A stretch of DNA of 64,000 nt from Nannobrachium achirus (GCA_963921795.1 OY997651.1:55395142-55459141); one strand, 5' to 3'. Positions 32,617-43,355 are shown, counted from the first letter of the stretch. Program-made: numbers and translations. Notes: a model not told the origin generated them from the letters alone.

Positions 32617-33888
32617 TAGTAAGACACCTGAGGGTGGAATGCGACCTCATGGTGACATGCAACCTCGGTCGCGCCAATTCTTGACTATCTGGCCAACCAC
32701 AGCGTTTCTCTGATGATTCTAGTTGTTATCATTCTGGGGGGAGTTTGTTCATGTTTTTGTGAGGGTATCAACCCTAGGAGACACGGGGAGAACATGCAAA
32801 CTCCACACAGAAAGGCCAACCCCACCTAGGGTGTGAGCGATAGGGCCTAAACATGGAGTTGTGGAGAACACTATATATGGAGATAGTCCAGTCCATCATG
32901 TCATATGGGACTACCGTCATAGACAGTAGCCATTGTTAGGCCGGAGTCAATGGCTGTCTGTCTGACTGTCTGTACAGGAAGTGATGTCACATGACATACT
33001 TTTTATGCCCATATATGAGTCATTCTGTACCACATCTCCATGTTTAGGCCAAACAGGTTCGCTCCATTTCTCCATGTATAGGTCCAAATGACCAACGTCG
33101 AGCTTGACAAGGAGGATACCGCACATTGTACCTCATCCACCCTTTCTTCTCTCTCCTTTTGGTATCTTTATCCTCCTCCTCCTTTTTTTCTTTTTTATTC
33201 TTCTCTTTTTGCCAGACCCATGAAATGGGTAGGCCTACATAAGCAAATGTCTGTCCGGGTTTTCTATATAAAGGGTATATATGATGATGACATGATGATG
33301 ACATGCCTACAAAAGGCATGATGTCATAAATGATGATGACAGACAGGGGGTTGGCAGAACCGGGGTCTGGCACAACCAGGTTGACCTGGTCTAGTTTTCA
33401 CAGCCGCCCCCATATTTACTTTAGAAAATATATATTAAATTCTAAGAACGTTTCGAGTACCAGTTTGATACAAGAGCGAATAAGCGCTACACTTCTGGAA
33501 TCCTGTGCGTCGACTTGAAGTCGGATCCAGGCCTAATAACTTTATCTAGCCGCCCCCGTTGCCACCTCCTTTTATTTTCTGAGACACATTGTACCTCATC
33601 CACCCTTTCTTCTCTCTCCTTTTGGTATCTTTATCCTCCTCCTCCTTTTTTTGTCTTTCTTAGTCTTGTGTATCCTTCTCTTTTGGCTACTGTCTATGAC
33701 GGTAGTCCCATATGACATGATGGACTGGACTATCTCCATATATAGTGTTATCCACATTTCGTGTAGCCGCCCCGCACAGGAAGTGATGTCACAACTCGCT
33801 GACATCACACTGACATCACAGAGGTTACGGAAGGAAGGACACTCAAGCGACACAGTTTTTCAGAGTATATGCGACCTTCGGTCGCAAC
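32617..33888. mobile_element. Hairpin-ended element (AGTAAGAC...GGTCGCAAC), 1272 bp
   Basis: Unit 1 at about 9962 reads CATACATACAAGAAAAAGG without it, so both ends are exact to 1-2 bp. It begins TAGTAAGACACC and ends with the hairpin GCGACCTTCGGTCGC plus AAC, with no TSD. Inside is an inverted pair (32870-32935 against 33683-33750, with CATCATGTCATATGGGAC) and a direct pair (33112 and 33588, CTCATCCACCCTTTCTTC). A V-SINE fragment lies at 32748-32840. Confidence 0.75.
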
Positions 33889-34261
33889 AAGAAAAAGGTG
33901 CATAGCCAGCTTAGAATAATACATGTATAAATGCTTCATATGTTTTTCTGATAAGAGGTCACGCCTCTCACGCAAATGGACATGCATTGATCCCAAAACC
34001 CCCCAAGTTACTTCACACGTCAACAACGCTTTAGTATCAAAACAGGGTGTTTTAATAAAGAAAACAAGCCTGTATGCATACCAATAGACCTGTCTCCATA
34101 GTGGGTGTTAAGCGACGTGCGCATGGCATCCTGAAAACCGCTACACCCAAACATCAGCACTGCATCACTGTATTACACACAACACACACAAGAAAAAGGT
34201 GCATAGAATAGGGCTATTGTGCTCAGCGGCAGTTTAAAACAATGAATGTATACACACACAA

Positions 34262-35062
34262 AAGTAACACATAGCCAGGCCTATTCTGCACGGCGGCAGC
34301 TCCATTATAATAACAAGTAAGAGAATGTCAGGGTGGACGTGCATGAGGGACAAGTCAGTGAGTCGCTTCTGTGTCATGGTACTGCACAGCCAGGTTTTCA
34401 GGCGACGCAGGGCAGGAAAGTTGTGCTCAGATGAGGCCACAGAGATGGACAAACACAGGCATAGCTCCATTAGTTTTTCAGCTTCTGAAAGGAGGGTTCT
34501 CGTTTGTGGCTGGAGCTGGGAAACACAGGATGCTACTTCTTGTACTGTTTTGCATTCAGGATTTTACTCTTTGATAAAATCACCCTGCATTTTCAGCTGG
34601 AGATCAAGGCTCCTTTTATCTATCTTATTGGGTAGGTGGAGGCTCCCCAAATCAAAAGATTTCCCCTCTGCTGCCTGCATTAATGCAATCTCTCTGTTTG
34701 CAGCTATTTGCATAGTGTCTTGGTCAAATCTTCTGTTCACCTCCAACAACACCAAATCAACAGCCTCGTAAAAGCCACGTCGGCTTGGTTTGGCGATAAC
34801 GAGCGGGGCTTTTGCTCTCTCCGGCTGGCATTTTTAGGCCTGCTTGCGAGGAACACTTGCTCATCATCTCCTTCACTTTGTCAACACTTCTCAGACTTTC
34901 CATGCGCTTTTTGAGGTTATCAGTGTCAGTGCACTGGAGCGAACCGAGGGCACTATGCTTCGGGGCTCTGCAGCGTCTTTGCCACGGCTTCGCAGCTTGC
35001 ATAAAGCATAGCAATTTCATATGCGTTATTAATTTATGTAAATGAATGTGTGTGAATGCCAT
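34262..35062 (-). pseudogene. hAT transposase C-terminal half, unit 2
   Basis: The paralogue of 16857-17603. Minus-strand motifs include NRRFDQDTMQIAANREIAL and LRRLKTWLCSTMTQKR with DLSLMHVHPDI. An insertion near 34935-34975 extends one frame. The 5' flank (34262-34280) is the uninterrupted target site of the P-like element in unit 1. Confidence 0.8.
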
Positions 35063-35454
35063 TAAATAAAAGCGAAACCTTGCTTATCGTTATTAACAAT
35101 GACAATGTTAATTTGTCTTCAAGATTTGCTACCTTTGAGCACCTGATGGCATTTTGGAACCTGATCGAACCATTCACAGCCAACATGATCACAGTCACCC
35201 GAGCACAGAGAGCCCAGCAGAGGAATGAGGAAATCATTTTTCCATGTACTTACTCAGTAAGTTTAGTCAGGCTGGTTTAATATTTTGTGGTGTGTTGTAT
35301 GTCTGTAATAATCGCTATACCAGAGGGGTAGGCAACCTTAGGCATACTGGTGCAAAATAATTGTGTATCTACTATCCTTGCATGTTTGGTTGAATCTTGA
35401 GAGCTGGCTTGACCTTTCACTGGGGCTGGTGGAGTGATAACCTGGTGCGAGTTG

Positions 35455-35480
35455 CTGTGAGCTTGTAGATGGGCTATTTT
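35455..35480 (-). repeat. Micro-palindrome half-site
   Basis: TGTGAGCTTGTAGATGGGCT; orthologue of 17995. Confidence 0.65.
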
Positions 35481-35682
35481 CACAGAGGTACAGGGGGAAA
35501 AAGAGCAGCTCAAGTACAAGGCAAACAGTCACCACGTATCCATCAATAAGTCTATAATGTGTGATATCGATTACCGGTCCATTGCTTGGCTGAATCCCGA
35601 GAGCTGTATTGGCACAGCGGTGGGCATTTGACTGGGGCTGGCAGTGAGAAGAGGGCAGGAACATGGACTATTTTCACAGAGG

Positions 35683-35683
35683 T

Positions 35684-35722
<39 letters not shown>
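35683..35722. repeat. Poly-G tract
   Basis: About 38 G in a row. In unit 1 the same place holds GGGGGAGGGGGAAGGGGGG and about 70 further bases that are missing here. Confidence 0.9.
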
Positions 35723-35724
<2 letters not shown>

Positions 35725-35913
35725 TTGCTTGGCTGAATCCCGAGAGCTGTCTTGGCCGAGGTGTGGGGGGGAGCAGATTAATGAACAGAACAAACAGTCA
35801 AGTTTACCAGGTATGCAGCAATACTAAAGGCAATGTGTGCATCCATTACCTGTGCATTGCATGGCTGAATCCTGCCAGTTGGCTTAGCACAGTGATGGGC
35901 CTTTGTGCAAGTC

Positions 35914-35940
35914 TGTGTGAGCTTGTAGATTGGCTATATT
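35914..35940 (-). repeat. Micro-palindrome half-site
   Basis: Orthologue of 18501. Confidence 0.65.
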
Positions 35941-36180
35941 CAAAGACTGTTTGGTGTAGAGGGGAACAAAATATCAGATCAAGCACAGAGCAACAGTCAA
36001 GTTTACCAAGTATCCAGCAAAAATGCAATCATGTGCAGGGCAGCCACAAAGCATTTTGGTGCCTGACTCACAACTGGCTGTTGGGTGAAACCCACAATGC
36101 AATGCCTTGTTGTTTTCAAGAGTGGATGGCGTGGGGGAAGGCAGTATTAAGTCTAGTAAAAAAGGAAAAGTTTTGCCAAG

Positions 36181-36270
36181 ATGAGCACGGCAAAGAAGGC
36201 AAAAAACTATCACTTCCATCCAGAGTGGGAAGAAGATTATGTTTTCACCATGTCACATTCTAAATGTGAA
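36181..36270 (+). pseudogene. BED-type finger N-terminus, unit 2 first copy
   Basis: Reads MSTAKKAKNYHFHPEWEEDY, then FTMSHSKCE, and breaks off where a minus-strand hAT remnant begins. The Glu lost in the 18760 copy is intact here. Confidence 0.6.
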
Positions 36271-36620
36271 AAACCCTGTCACATGCTGCCCTGTCACTGC
36301 TGCTGCTGTCCGGCACACACAGAAGCTGCCGTGCCAACTGAGCGAGCCTGGGATAAACCGTGCTGTTTTTATTCCACCAGCACAGCAGATCCTTGTCGTC
36401 GCTATTTGGTGCTGTTGGCCTTTGGCTGCAAACATCTCTCCACCTCATCCTCCTCTGTTCCATCTCCTCCAAAACTGTTCTCCCACTCTGGGGTGTTGCA
36501 CCAAATCCTGGGCCCTGGTTACAAGGATTCACTGCGGGCCCCCCATGAATGTTCTTCATAGGGGGAGGAAGGGGTTTAACCCGTTTAGACTGGGAACGCA
36601 TTATTCTGTGTTATTTTGTG

Positions 36621-36718
36621 CTTTAACTATTGAAAATAGCAGATATACAAGCTCACAGCGCGGCACAGAGAGTGCCACGTGGTGAGCTTGTATATCGGCT
36701 ATTTTTCAATAGCTAAAG
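36621..36718. repeat. Micro-palindrome, long copy with covarying arms
   Basis: The palindrome runs from CTTTAACTATTGAAAATAGC to its inverse. The arms read GATATACAAGCTC and GAGCTTGTATATC, so both carry the same C-to-A/G-to-T change from consensus. A second hairpin, GGCAC AGAGA GTGCC, sits in the core. Confidence 0.92.
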
Positions 36719-36765
36719 TATAAAATAATTAAGGTCCCTCCACCTTGGGCCCGCCTCCCACTTCC

Positions 36766-36787
36766 CCCCCCCCCCCCCCCCCCCCCT
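36766..36787. repeat. Poly-C tract
   Basis: About 21 C, inside the hAT remnant. Confidence 0.9.
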
Positions 36788-37401
36788 TGTGACGCCCCTG
36801 CTCCCACTCGTCAAACTGAGACTGAGTTGGAACTGTAGCAGCAGCAGCATCTTTTTTCTTCTGTCTCCTCTGGTGCTGTGCCCTTTCCTCGACAGAAAGC
36901 ATGCAGAGCTGGTTGAATTTTGGCCACAGAAATGTTGCAGCCCTGTGGAGATCTTAATGTCCAGTTTCTTATCCAGCCACAGCGCATGGCGCTGGCGCAC
37001 AAAGGCTTGCTCTGGTGCGTCTTATGCGTTAGGCTGACAGTGACACTTCAGTCTTTCTGCCCACAGACAGACAAGTTGCAGCGTGGGATATTTGTCCCCC
37101 TCCATTTCACGCTGTGCATCCCAAAAGGGCTTGAGGAAGGCCACTAGAAAGGCCACCTTATCCACCCTCTCCCACTCTCCACCAGACTCTGAGTATATAT
37201 CCTGAACTGATTTCAGGGACATATACACAGAGCTGAACCTGGTCTCAGCCACCTGCAGTGTGATCTGTGCTGCCAATCCAGACTGCTTGACATGCCTAGA
37301 CAGTGTAATGAAATAATAACTCATTAAAAACTGTATCAAATGACGCACATTTTAAGCACACACAGCCTATAATAACCTCAGAAATCAACATGACTAAAAG
37401 T

Positions 37402-38176
37402 ACCAGTAAGACTCCCTAATCGGGAGATAAGCGACCATAGGTCGCTTATCTCCACAAATAGGGCAAAAATGTGTTTTTCCAAAATCTTCCTGATCCATGT
37501 TGATGACATGAGTGTAGACATGCTGTGTAGTGATTTTCGTGATTTTAGGGCAAAATCTGTAGGAGCAGTGTCCAAAAATGTGTTTTTAAAAATCGGCCTG
37601 AAGGTGGCGCTATATGGGACAGATTCATGTTGATGGGATGAGTGTAGACATACTGTGTAGCGATTTGCGTGATTTGAGGGCAAAAACTGTAGGAGCAGTG
37701 TCCAAAAATGTGTTTTAAAAATCGGCCTGAAGGTGGCGCTAGAAGAGGGCCATGTGAGAAATGAGGGGTGGGGTCTCCGCGTTGCCTTGGCGGACGAATA
37801 GGTACCGGCCCCGGCTCTCCCGGACGCTCCTAGCTCGAGTTACGGCATTTTATGTGAGCTGCAGTGGAGGGGGTCCTCCACTGGGGGCGCCACCACTTTT
37901 GCATCCGTTCTGGAGCACCAGGAGTGGGTGGTCCCCAGGAATTCCCCGTGAGCAGCCCCGTTGGGGTGGTCATTTTTGCACATTTGGGGGTCCTTGGAGG
38001 TTGTAGTTTGGCAGGTAAGGAGTGTGTGTGCAAAATTTGGCATGGATGGGGGCAACGGTTGTGGAGATATGAGCAGGGCAAAAGTGTGACGTGTGACGTG
38101 TGACGGAGAGACAGACAGACAGACAGACAGACAGCCGGTGGAGGTTTCTGTAGTAAATGCGACCTACGGTCGCAAC
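37402..38176. mobile_element. Hairpin-ended element (ACCAGTAAGAC...GGTCGCAAC), 775 bp
   Basis: It begins ACCAGTAAGACTCCC and carries the hairpin GATAAGCGACC..GGTCGCTTATC near its 5' end. It ends with GCGACCTACGGTCGC plus AAC. Internal direct repeats contain GTGTCCAAAAATGTGTTTT and GGCCTGAAGGTGGCGCTA. Relatives are 59631-60482, 54358-54580 and, by ends, 32617-33888. Confidence 0.7.
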
Positions 38177-38556
38177 AATAGCTACAATAACCTCTACAGC
38201 CTCAACCGTGGCCCCGTTGATTTTAGTAACAGTAAACAAAGCCTACCTCACTAGGGCAGCAGCCAGTGTTTCCGTGATGTCAGGAACATTCTCAGCAAGC
38301 GCGTCATTGCTGAGGCCATGCTTGAGGACTGTATTAAGGACTTGATCCTGGCAGTCAAGTCTGGCGTAGGTCTGAAGGGCTTTAATCATCAGGTGTGGGG
38401 GGGTGTGAAGGTGGGGGGAGAGCAGATTAATGCATGAAACTACAGAACAAACAGTCAAGTTTACCAGGTATGCAGCAATAATAAATTGTGCATCCTGCAT
38501 TGCATGGCTGAATCATGCCAGTTGGCTTAGCACAGTGATGGGTCTTTGTGCGAGTC

Positions 38557-38583
38557 TGTGTGAGCTTGTAGATCGGCTATTTT
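38557..38583 (-). repeat. Micro-palindrome half-site
   Basis: TGTGAGCTTGTAGATCGGCT; paralogue of 18501 and 35914. Confidence 0.7.
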
Positions 38584-38827
38584 CAAAGAGTGTTTGGTGT
38601 AGAGGGGAACAAAATAGAACAAGATCATGTACAGAGCAACAGCCAAGTTTACCAAGTATCCAGAGAAAATGCAATTATGTGCAGGGCAGCCACAAAGCAT
38701 TTTGGTGCCTGACTCACAACTGGCTGTTGGGTGAAACCCACAATGCAATGCCTTGTTGTTTTCAAGAGTGGATGGTGCGGGGGAAGGCAGTATTAAGTCT
38801 AGTAAAAAAGGAAAAGTTTTACCAAAG

Positions 38828-39035
38828 ATGAGCACGGTAAAGAAGGCAAAAACCTTCCATCCAGAGTGGGAAGAAGATTATCTTTTCACCATGTCGCATT
38901 CTACAGTAAATGTGTTTGCCTTGTTTGTAAAGCGGCTGTGTTTCTAAAGATGGGAAACTTGGAGAGACATTTTACTTCACGTCATAAAGAGTACAACTAC
39001 AGTGAATACCTGCCCAACAGTGAATTGACAGCTTA
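38828..39035 (+). pseudogene. BED-type finger N-terminus, unit 2 second copy
   Basis: The best preserved copy. It reads FHPEWEEDYLFTMSHS, then CVCLVCKAAV and NLERHFTSRHKEYNYSEY, giving the full Cys-Cys-His-His set of a BED-like finger. A small frame shift lies near 38904. This is the uninterrupted site of the TAGGCCTGGGAC element. Confidence 0.65.
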
Positions 39036-39050
39036 TAGATCTGCTATTTT
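39028..39050 (-). repeat. Micro-palindrome half-site (degenerate)
   Basis: CAGCTTATAGATCTGCTATT; orthologue of 20479. Confidence 0.5.
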
Positions 39051-39180
39051 TTTTTCATGTCAAGGACCCCCAAAATTACATGTATTTGGCCGCGGGGTTT
39101 CGCCATCTCAAAATACGTTGTTCCGGGGACCCCCCAGAAGCAAATATTTGAGTTACAAATGTTCGCTTTAAAAATTATAG
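39050..39180. mobile_element. hAT-type MITE fragment
   Basis: CATGTCAAGGACCCCCAAAA and GTTCCGGGGACCCCCCAGAA; paralogue of 20574-20720. Confidence 0.55.
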
Positions 39181-39394
39181 ATCACGACTAGAACCAAGAC
39201 CACAATTTTTAAACACTGAAGTGCGCAGTCTCTGCAGCTTTATCCCTTCAACAGAGTAAGTGATGCAAGAACAGGAGTGGGCATAGCCATGTTCTCCCTG
39301 CAACACAACAAATTAAACATGGGAAAACACATTATACAACTAATACCACTATAATGTATTCTATATCACTGTCACCTCATCCCAAGCAGTCTGT

Positions 39395-39550
39395 ACTGAC
39401 ACCTCTACAGTCTCAACCGTGGCCTTGTTGGCCTCAGCTAGCGCTACATCTCCAGCAGAGTCCCCTGGCCTCATCGCCCAAGCAGCCTGCACTGTTCCCT
39501 GGCTGCACCAGTGTAAGTAATGCACACAAACACAACACAGGAGTGTCTGT
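39395..39550 (+). repeat. Repeated exon-like block
   Basis: Contains TCCAGCAGAGTCCCC and CAGTGTAAGTAATGCACAC. It recurs at 42060-42190 and partly at 42255-42330 and 38180. No protein family is recognised. Confidence 0.4.
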
Positions 39551-39639
39551 AACATGTTCCCCTGCAAGAAAATTTAAATATGGTTAATGTACTTGAGTAA
39601 AAGTAAAAAAAAAAAAAAGTATTGGTATCAAAATGTACG

Positions 39640-39715
39640 TCTTTTGAACGGCTCTTTGAAACGAACGGATCCCAGAGATCCGGCTCACTTCAAAGAACCA
39701 TAAATCCCATCTCTA
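39640..39715. mobile_element. hAT-type repeat end, GAACGGCTCTTTGAA
   Basis: GGCTCTTTGAAACGAACGGA and TCAAAGAACCATAAATCCC are typical of a widespread fish MITE end. Only a fragment. Confidence 0.5.
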
Positions 39716-39779
39716 GGAGGACTTGTCGTGTCTGTGCCTGCATGCGATGCAGCCTTAAGCTACCAAAATGATTCTATTC

Positions 39780-39900
39780 TGCATCTGGGAATGGGAGATG
39801 TAGTGGAGTAGAATTAAAAGTATTGGAAATACTCCAGTAAAGTAGGCTAGGCCTGTACTTAAATACAGTACTTTAGTAAATGTACTTTAGATAACTGGTT
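39780..39900 (-). mobile_element. hAT MITE fragment, AGTGGTGTAAAGTAA type, reverse
   Basis: TGTAGTGGAGTAGAATTAAA and AGTACTTTAGTAAATGTAC; related to 28086-28260. Confidence 0.6.
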
Positions 39901-40724
39901 ATAATAATATTAATAATAATATATATAATAATATAATAATTATTATAATAATATATATATGCTTACCCTTCTGTATGGAACAATGAACAATATGAAGAGG
40001 CTTATTATAGATATTTCCTTTAGGATTTCAATCATGTTTCATGTACAGTAAGTGTAATGCCGTTGCCTAATTCAGGTGTAGGACCTGTAGTGTTTTTATT
40101 GTGTGTATAACTGTGCCAAAATGCAGTTTTCTATGCATTTCAGGGGTTTTGGGGGGTTAGAGCCTCCCAATTTTTTTCGGCCGCGTAGCGACCCACTTTC
40201 ACCACTGGTTACAGGGAAGCTGTGCCCTATACACACACATACAATTGATGGCTTTCTATAATATGCAAGGACTAATGGTTTTAAACTGAACTGTATATGC
40301 ACTGATGACAGTAGGCTATGTATTGCATGGAAGCAACCAAACTCATATCCTTTGTTACCTATAGGTCTACTGACGCCCTGAAAATAGGCCTACAGATGGA
40401 TTTTAATTGCATTATTAATCAAATTACTCTGAAACTGATGCCAACAATTGCCATTCACCACTGTCATTGTCTACTATCATTACCATTCAGGGACCACTGG
40501 GAAAAGCGGGACAACTCCCGAACGGCCGGTTCATTCCCGGCCGGTCCAGGCCGGCCATTAGGAAAACATTAAAAATAAAATGTCGGCCTTCGTTCCATTT
40601 TGGGGGCTGGGCGGCCAACAAAGTAAATCGTCACTGTCGGGCAGAAACCTTGTATCTCCAAGTTTCAAATGTATACATTGCAAAGCAAAGCCCTGCTTCA
40701 TCAAACAAGGCCGTTGCACAAAAG

Positions 40725-40787
40725 TAGTGAAAACAGCAGAACTACAAGCACACAACGCGTGTGCTTGTAGATCGGCTGTTTTCACTA
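40725..40787. repeat. Micro-palindrome, 63-bp copy with covarying arms
   Basis: The arms of 29 nt begin TAGTGAAAACAGC and end CTACAAGCACAC. The right arm is GTGTGCTTGTAG. Both arms carry T-to-A/A-to-T relative to the consensus GCTCAC/GTGAGC, so pairing is kept. The loop is AACGC. Confidence 0.93.
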
Positions 40788-40938
40788 GTTTAACATTTTT
40801 TAAATGATAAATACAAAACAAACGGTTTTGGCCAAACAAGGTTTTCACCCGACGACAAAATATAAATCATGTACAGTAATTGGCCCACTGGCTTGTCACT
40901 TGTCATGATCTGAAATGGCAAATCTTTGAGTTGCAGCA

Positions 40939-40970
40939 GCGCTATAGAGAGAGATCTCTCTCTATAGCGC
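40939..40970. repeat. Perfect 32-bp palindrome
   Basis: GCGCTATAGAGAGAGA followed by its exact complement, with no loop. It is unrelated in sequence to the micro-palindrome family. Confidence 0.95.
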
Positions 40971-40989
40971 ACAATGAGGGCCTCTCCAA

Positions 40990-41640
40990 CTCTTTTTCCC
41001 GTGCTGAATTCGGGCCCAGCATGTCCATGTTACCATCTGTGGTATGGGTATGCCCATAATTTACAATTATCGCTCTTGTTGTGGCGGGACGGCTCTCTAC
41101 ACTTTATTTCACATCACACACAGCAAGAGCACTTGTTACTGTCAGGTTACTTTTGGTGTAAGTGGGGAACAAACCGGCGACCTTGGAATCCATACTTACC
41201 CTTTTTGGAAAAGCTAGTGTTAACATTTCAGTGCTTTTTGAAAATATTCTGATACATAATCGCTTGCGGCAGGATTTCACATGAAGCTGCGTTAGAATTG
41301 CATCCTTTCCCTTCTTTTTCCTCAAGATTTCTCCCCCCCCCCCACCCCCACCCCCCACTAAGGCCCGGGTTCGATTCCCACTAACGGTAGATACATATTC
41401 GAGTAAACGTGTCGGCGCATGTGCACTATGTGCTCCCTCCGCATCTGACGGGATGACGCCAAAAGCGAGTTCAAAACGTGTCAGGGGGGTGAAGCAGGGG
41501 GGGTGAGAACGGACTGAAATGTTGCGTGCCTTCACTGCTGTCTCATGTGAAGGAATGTGTGGCAGCATTCCACAGCTATTGTCTATAGGCGATAATTAAT
41601 CATCGGCCGCTGCCCAGTTTGTCAGTTTCTCTGCATTCCA
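40990..41640. repeat. Third local copy of the 5.5-6.5 kb block
   Basis: It contains ACAAACCGGCGACC, the SINE-like GGTTCGATTCCCACTAACGG and GGCAGCATTCCACAGC, collinear with 5580-6540 and with 28690-29360. Confidence 0.65.
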
Positions 41641-41649
41641 ATGCTAAAG

Positions 41650-41800
41650 GCAAGTTGACGCTGTTGGCTTTTGGGCGCAAATAGCTCTCCACCTCATCCT
41701 CCCTTTCTCCTCCAAAACTGTTCTCCCACTCAGGGGTGTCGCACCAAATCCTGGGCCCTGGGTCAAAGGATTCACTGCGGTTTCGGTTTTCTGTTTCTAA
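41650..41800 (-). pseudogene. hAT fragment related to 36262-37348
   Basis: It shares CTCCAAAACTGTTCTCCCAC and CAAATCCTGGGCCCTGG with 36470-36520. It covers only the linker before the C-terminal block. Confidence 0.6.
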
Positions 41801-41802
41801 GT

Positions 41803-41940
41803 CAGTGGTGCTCAAACTTTTTCACATAAAGGACACCCAAAATTATATGTATTTGGCCACGGAGCCTCCATCTCAAAATATTTCATTCCAGGGACCCCCA
41901 GAAGCAAAATGTTATGTTCGCTTAAAAAATACATATATTC
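41803..41940. mobile_element. hAT-type MITE fragment, GTGGTGCTCAAACTTTTTC
   Basis: Paralogue of 20574-20720, with CCAGGGACCCCCAGAAGC. Confidence 0.55.
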
Positions 41941-41970
41941 AAAGATTTGCACACATTTTCACGACTTTTC

Positions 41971-42036
41971 AAAAATAGCAGATCTACAAGCTCGCATTGC
42001 GGCACTCGGTGCCGCGCTGTGCGCTTGTATATCTGC
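41971..42036. repeat. Micro-palindrome with strong inner hairpin
   Basis: Left AAAAATAGCAGATCTACAAG, right GCGCTTGTATATCTGC. The core has a second stem GCGGCAC TCG GTGCCGC (41999-42015). Confidence 0.88.
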
Positions 42037-42359
42037 CTTGGTCCCTAGTAACTCAGTCCCCCATCTCCATCTACATCTCCAGCAGAGTCCCCTTTTCTCA
42101 TCGCCCAAGCGGCACTGTTCCCTGGTTGCGCCAGTGTAAGTAATGCACACAAACACATCGTAACACAGGAGTGTCTGTAACATGTTCCCCTGCAACACAA
42201 CTTAAAGATGGGAAAACGCATTGTACAACTAATACCGCTAGAATATACCGGTATTCTATCCACTGTCACCTTTGCAGCCTCCACAGTGGCTTCCTCATCC
42301 CCAACAGCCTGTACTGACACCTCAACAGCCAGCAAAGTACTCCAGTCAAGGGCAAAAAA

Positions 42360-42545
42360 AGTAAAAAAAAAAAAATTGGAACTGAATAAGAAAAACCTCA
42401 AGGCTCACATTGATAGACGCCACTCATCATCTGTTTGTGACATCACTGCCAATCGCCATCTTCCATCGCAATGCTTAGACCAAAGAAAATCTATCTTTTG
42501 CTGTTGCAAGAACATTTGCTGGTCTGAGAAACCCCATACATGTAC
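42360..42545 (+). pseudogene. Short zinc-finger-like fragment
   Basis: Reads LKAHIDRRHSSSV and then HLPSQCLDQRKSIF, in the style of the N-terminal region of fish hAT/ZBED proteins. It is too short and degraded to classify. Confidence 0.3.
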
Positions 42546-42635
42546 TTAAGTTCACCTGGGGAAAGAGCCACAAAGTCTGCGAATTAGAATTTTGCAAACA
42601 GTCAGAATTTGCCAGACTGTCATATATTGGGTGTT

Positions 42636-42750
42636 GTGCCTCATGGGCACCTGTAGCCAACCTACACTTAACGGCAGTGTTGTGCAGTGTTCAGTAGTTC
42701 ATGTTGGTATTATGAAGTGAATGAATGCTACGCTGTATGCTACACATCTT
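42636..42750 (+). repeat. Partial 5' LTR of gypsy copy 3
   Basis: GGCACCTGTAGCCAACCTAC and GCAGTGTTGTGCAGTGTTC match the LTR block; gag-like sequence follows directly. Confidence 0.55.
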
Positions 42751-42792
42751 TTTCACGAGAGCACAGAAGCAGTCGGAGCCCATTGATTCTTA

Positions 42793-42922
42793 CAGTATGT
42801 GACGGATTTAAAGAACAAGGCCAAGGACTGCAAATTTGGAGATCTGCACGATTCACTGGTACGTGACCGAATTGTGTGTGGCATTAATGACCAAGTGAGA
42901 GGCAGACTGTTAAAGGACCGCT
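42793..42922 (+). pseudogene. gypsy gag fragment
   Basis: The frame from 42793 reads VTDLKNKAKDCKFGDL and DSLVRDRIVCGINDQVR, characteristic of the capsid region of K02A2.6-like Ty3/gypsy elements. It lies just after a partial LTR. The rest of gag is displaced by later insertions. Confidence 0.7.
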
Positions 42923-43355
42923 GTCATCCCCGAAATTATAATAGTATTATACAGTAGTTCATGTGTTCTCTTTCCCTGGTCTCTCTGTGCATCTCTGTGC
43001 AGTTTGAAACTGTCTCAGTGTAATCTGCCTAACAACAGCTGACCAGTACAGTAAGTAGTCATACAGTCAGGCTATGCAGACAATTAATTTGATTGGCTTA
43101 TAATTGCGCATCCCCACAATAACATCATAAAAATATTAACTTGTTTTTTAAGATGATTCTTAAAGTGACAGTAACCCCTTAGGTGACAGGCCTCCTTTAA
43201 GAGAAGCAGATTTGGGCAAGTGAATTAAGCCCCATATGGGAAGCCGGCTTCCCATGACCAGTCACCAAACTGTTCAGAGGTCAATAAATCAAAAGAGACA
43301 AAATCAAATTACAATTTCAATTTCATCCATGCATTATTCATATTACATTATTATT

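Larger units (their letters stand above)
36262..37348 (-). pseudogene. hAT transposase remnant
   Basis: From 37348 downward the minus strand reads ETRFSSVYMSLKSVQDIY and FWDAQREMEGDKYPTLQLVC (catalytic-domain side), then RQRHALWLDKKLDIK. Across a C-tract and a micro-palindrome (36600-36790) it resumes with LLCWWNKNSTVYPRLAQLAR and QLLCVPDSSSSDR, the hAT C-terminal dimerisation block. Frames shift several times. It is a different hAT family from the 16857 and 34262 remnants. A small piece recurs at 41650-41800. Confidence 0.78.

Noticed and set aside
35586-36263. 225-aa ORF, the longest in the window
   Set aside because: It reads through the poly-G tract and repeat blocks; only the last ~30 residues (BED-like start) are meaningful.
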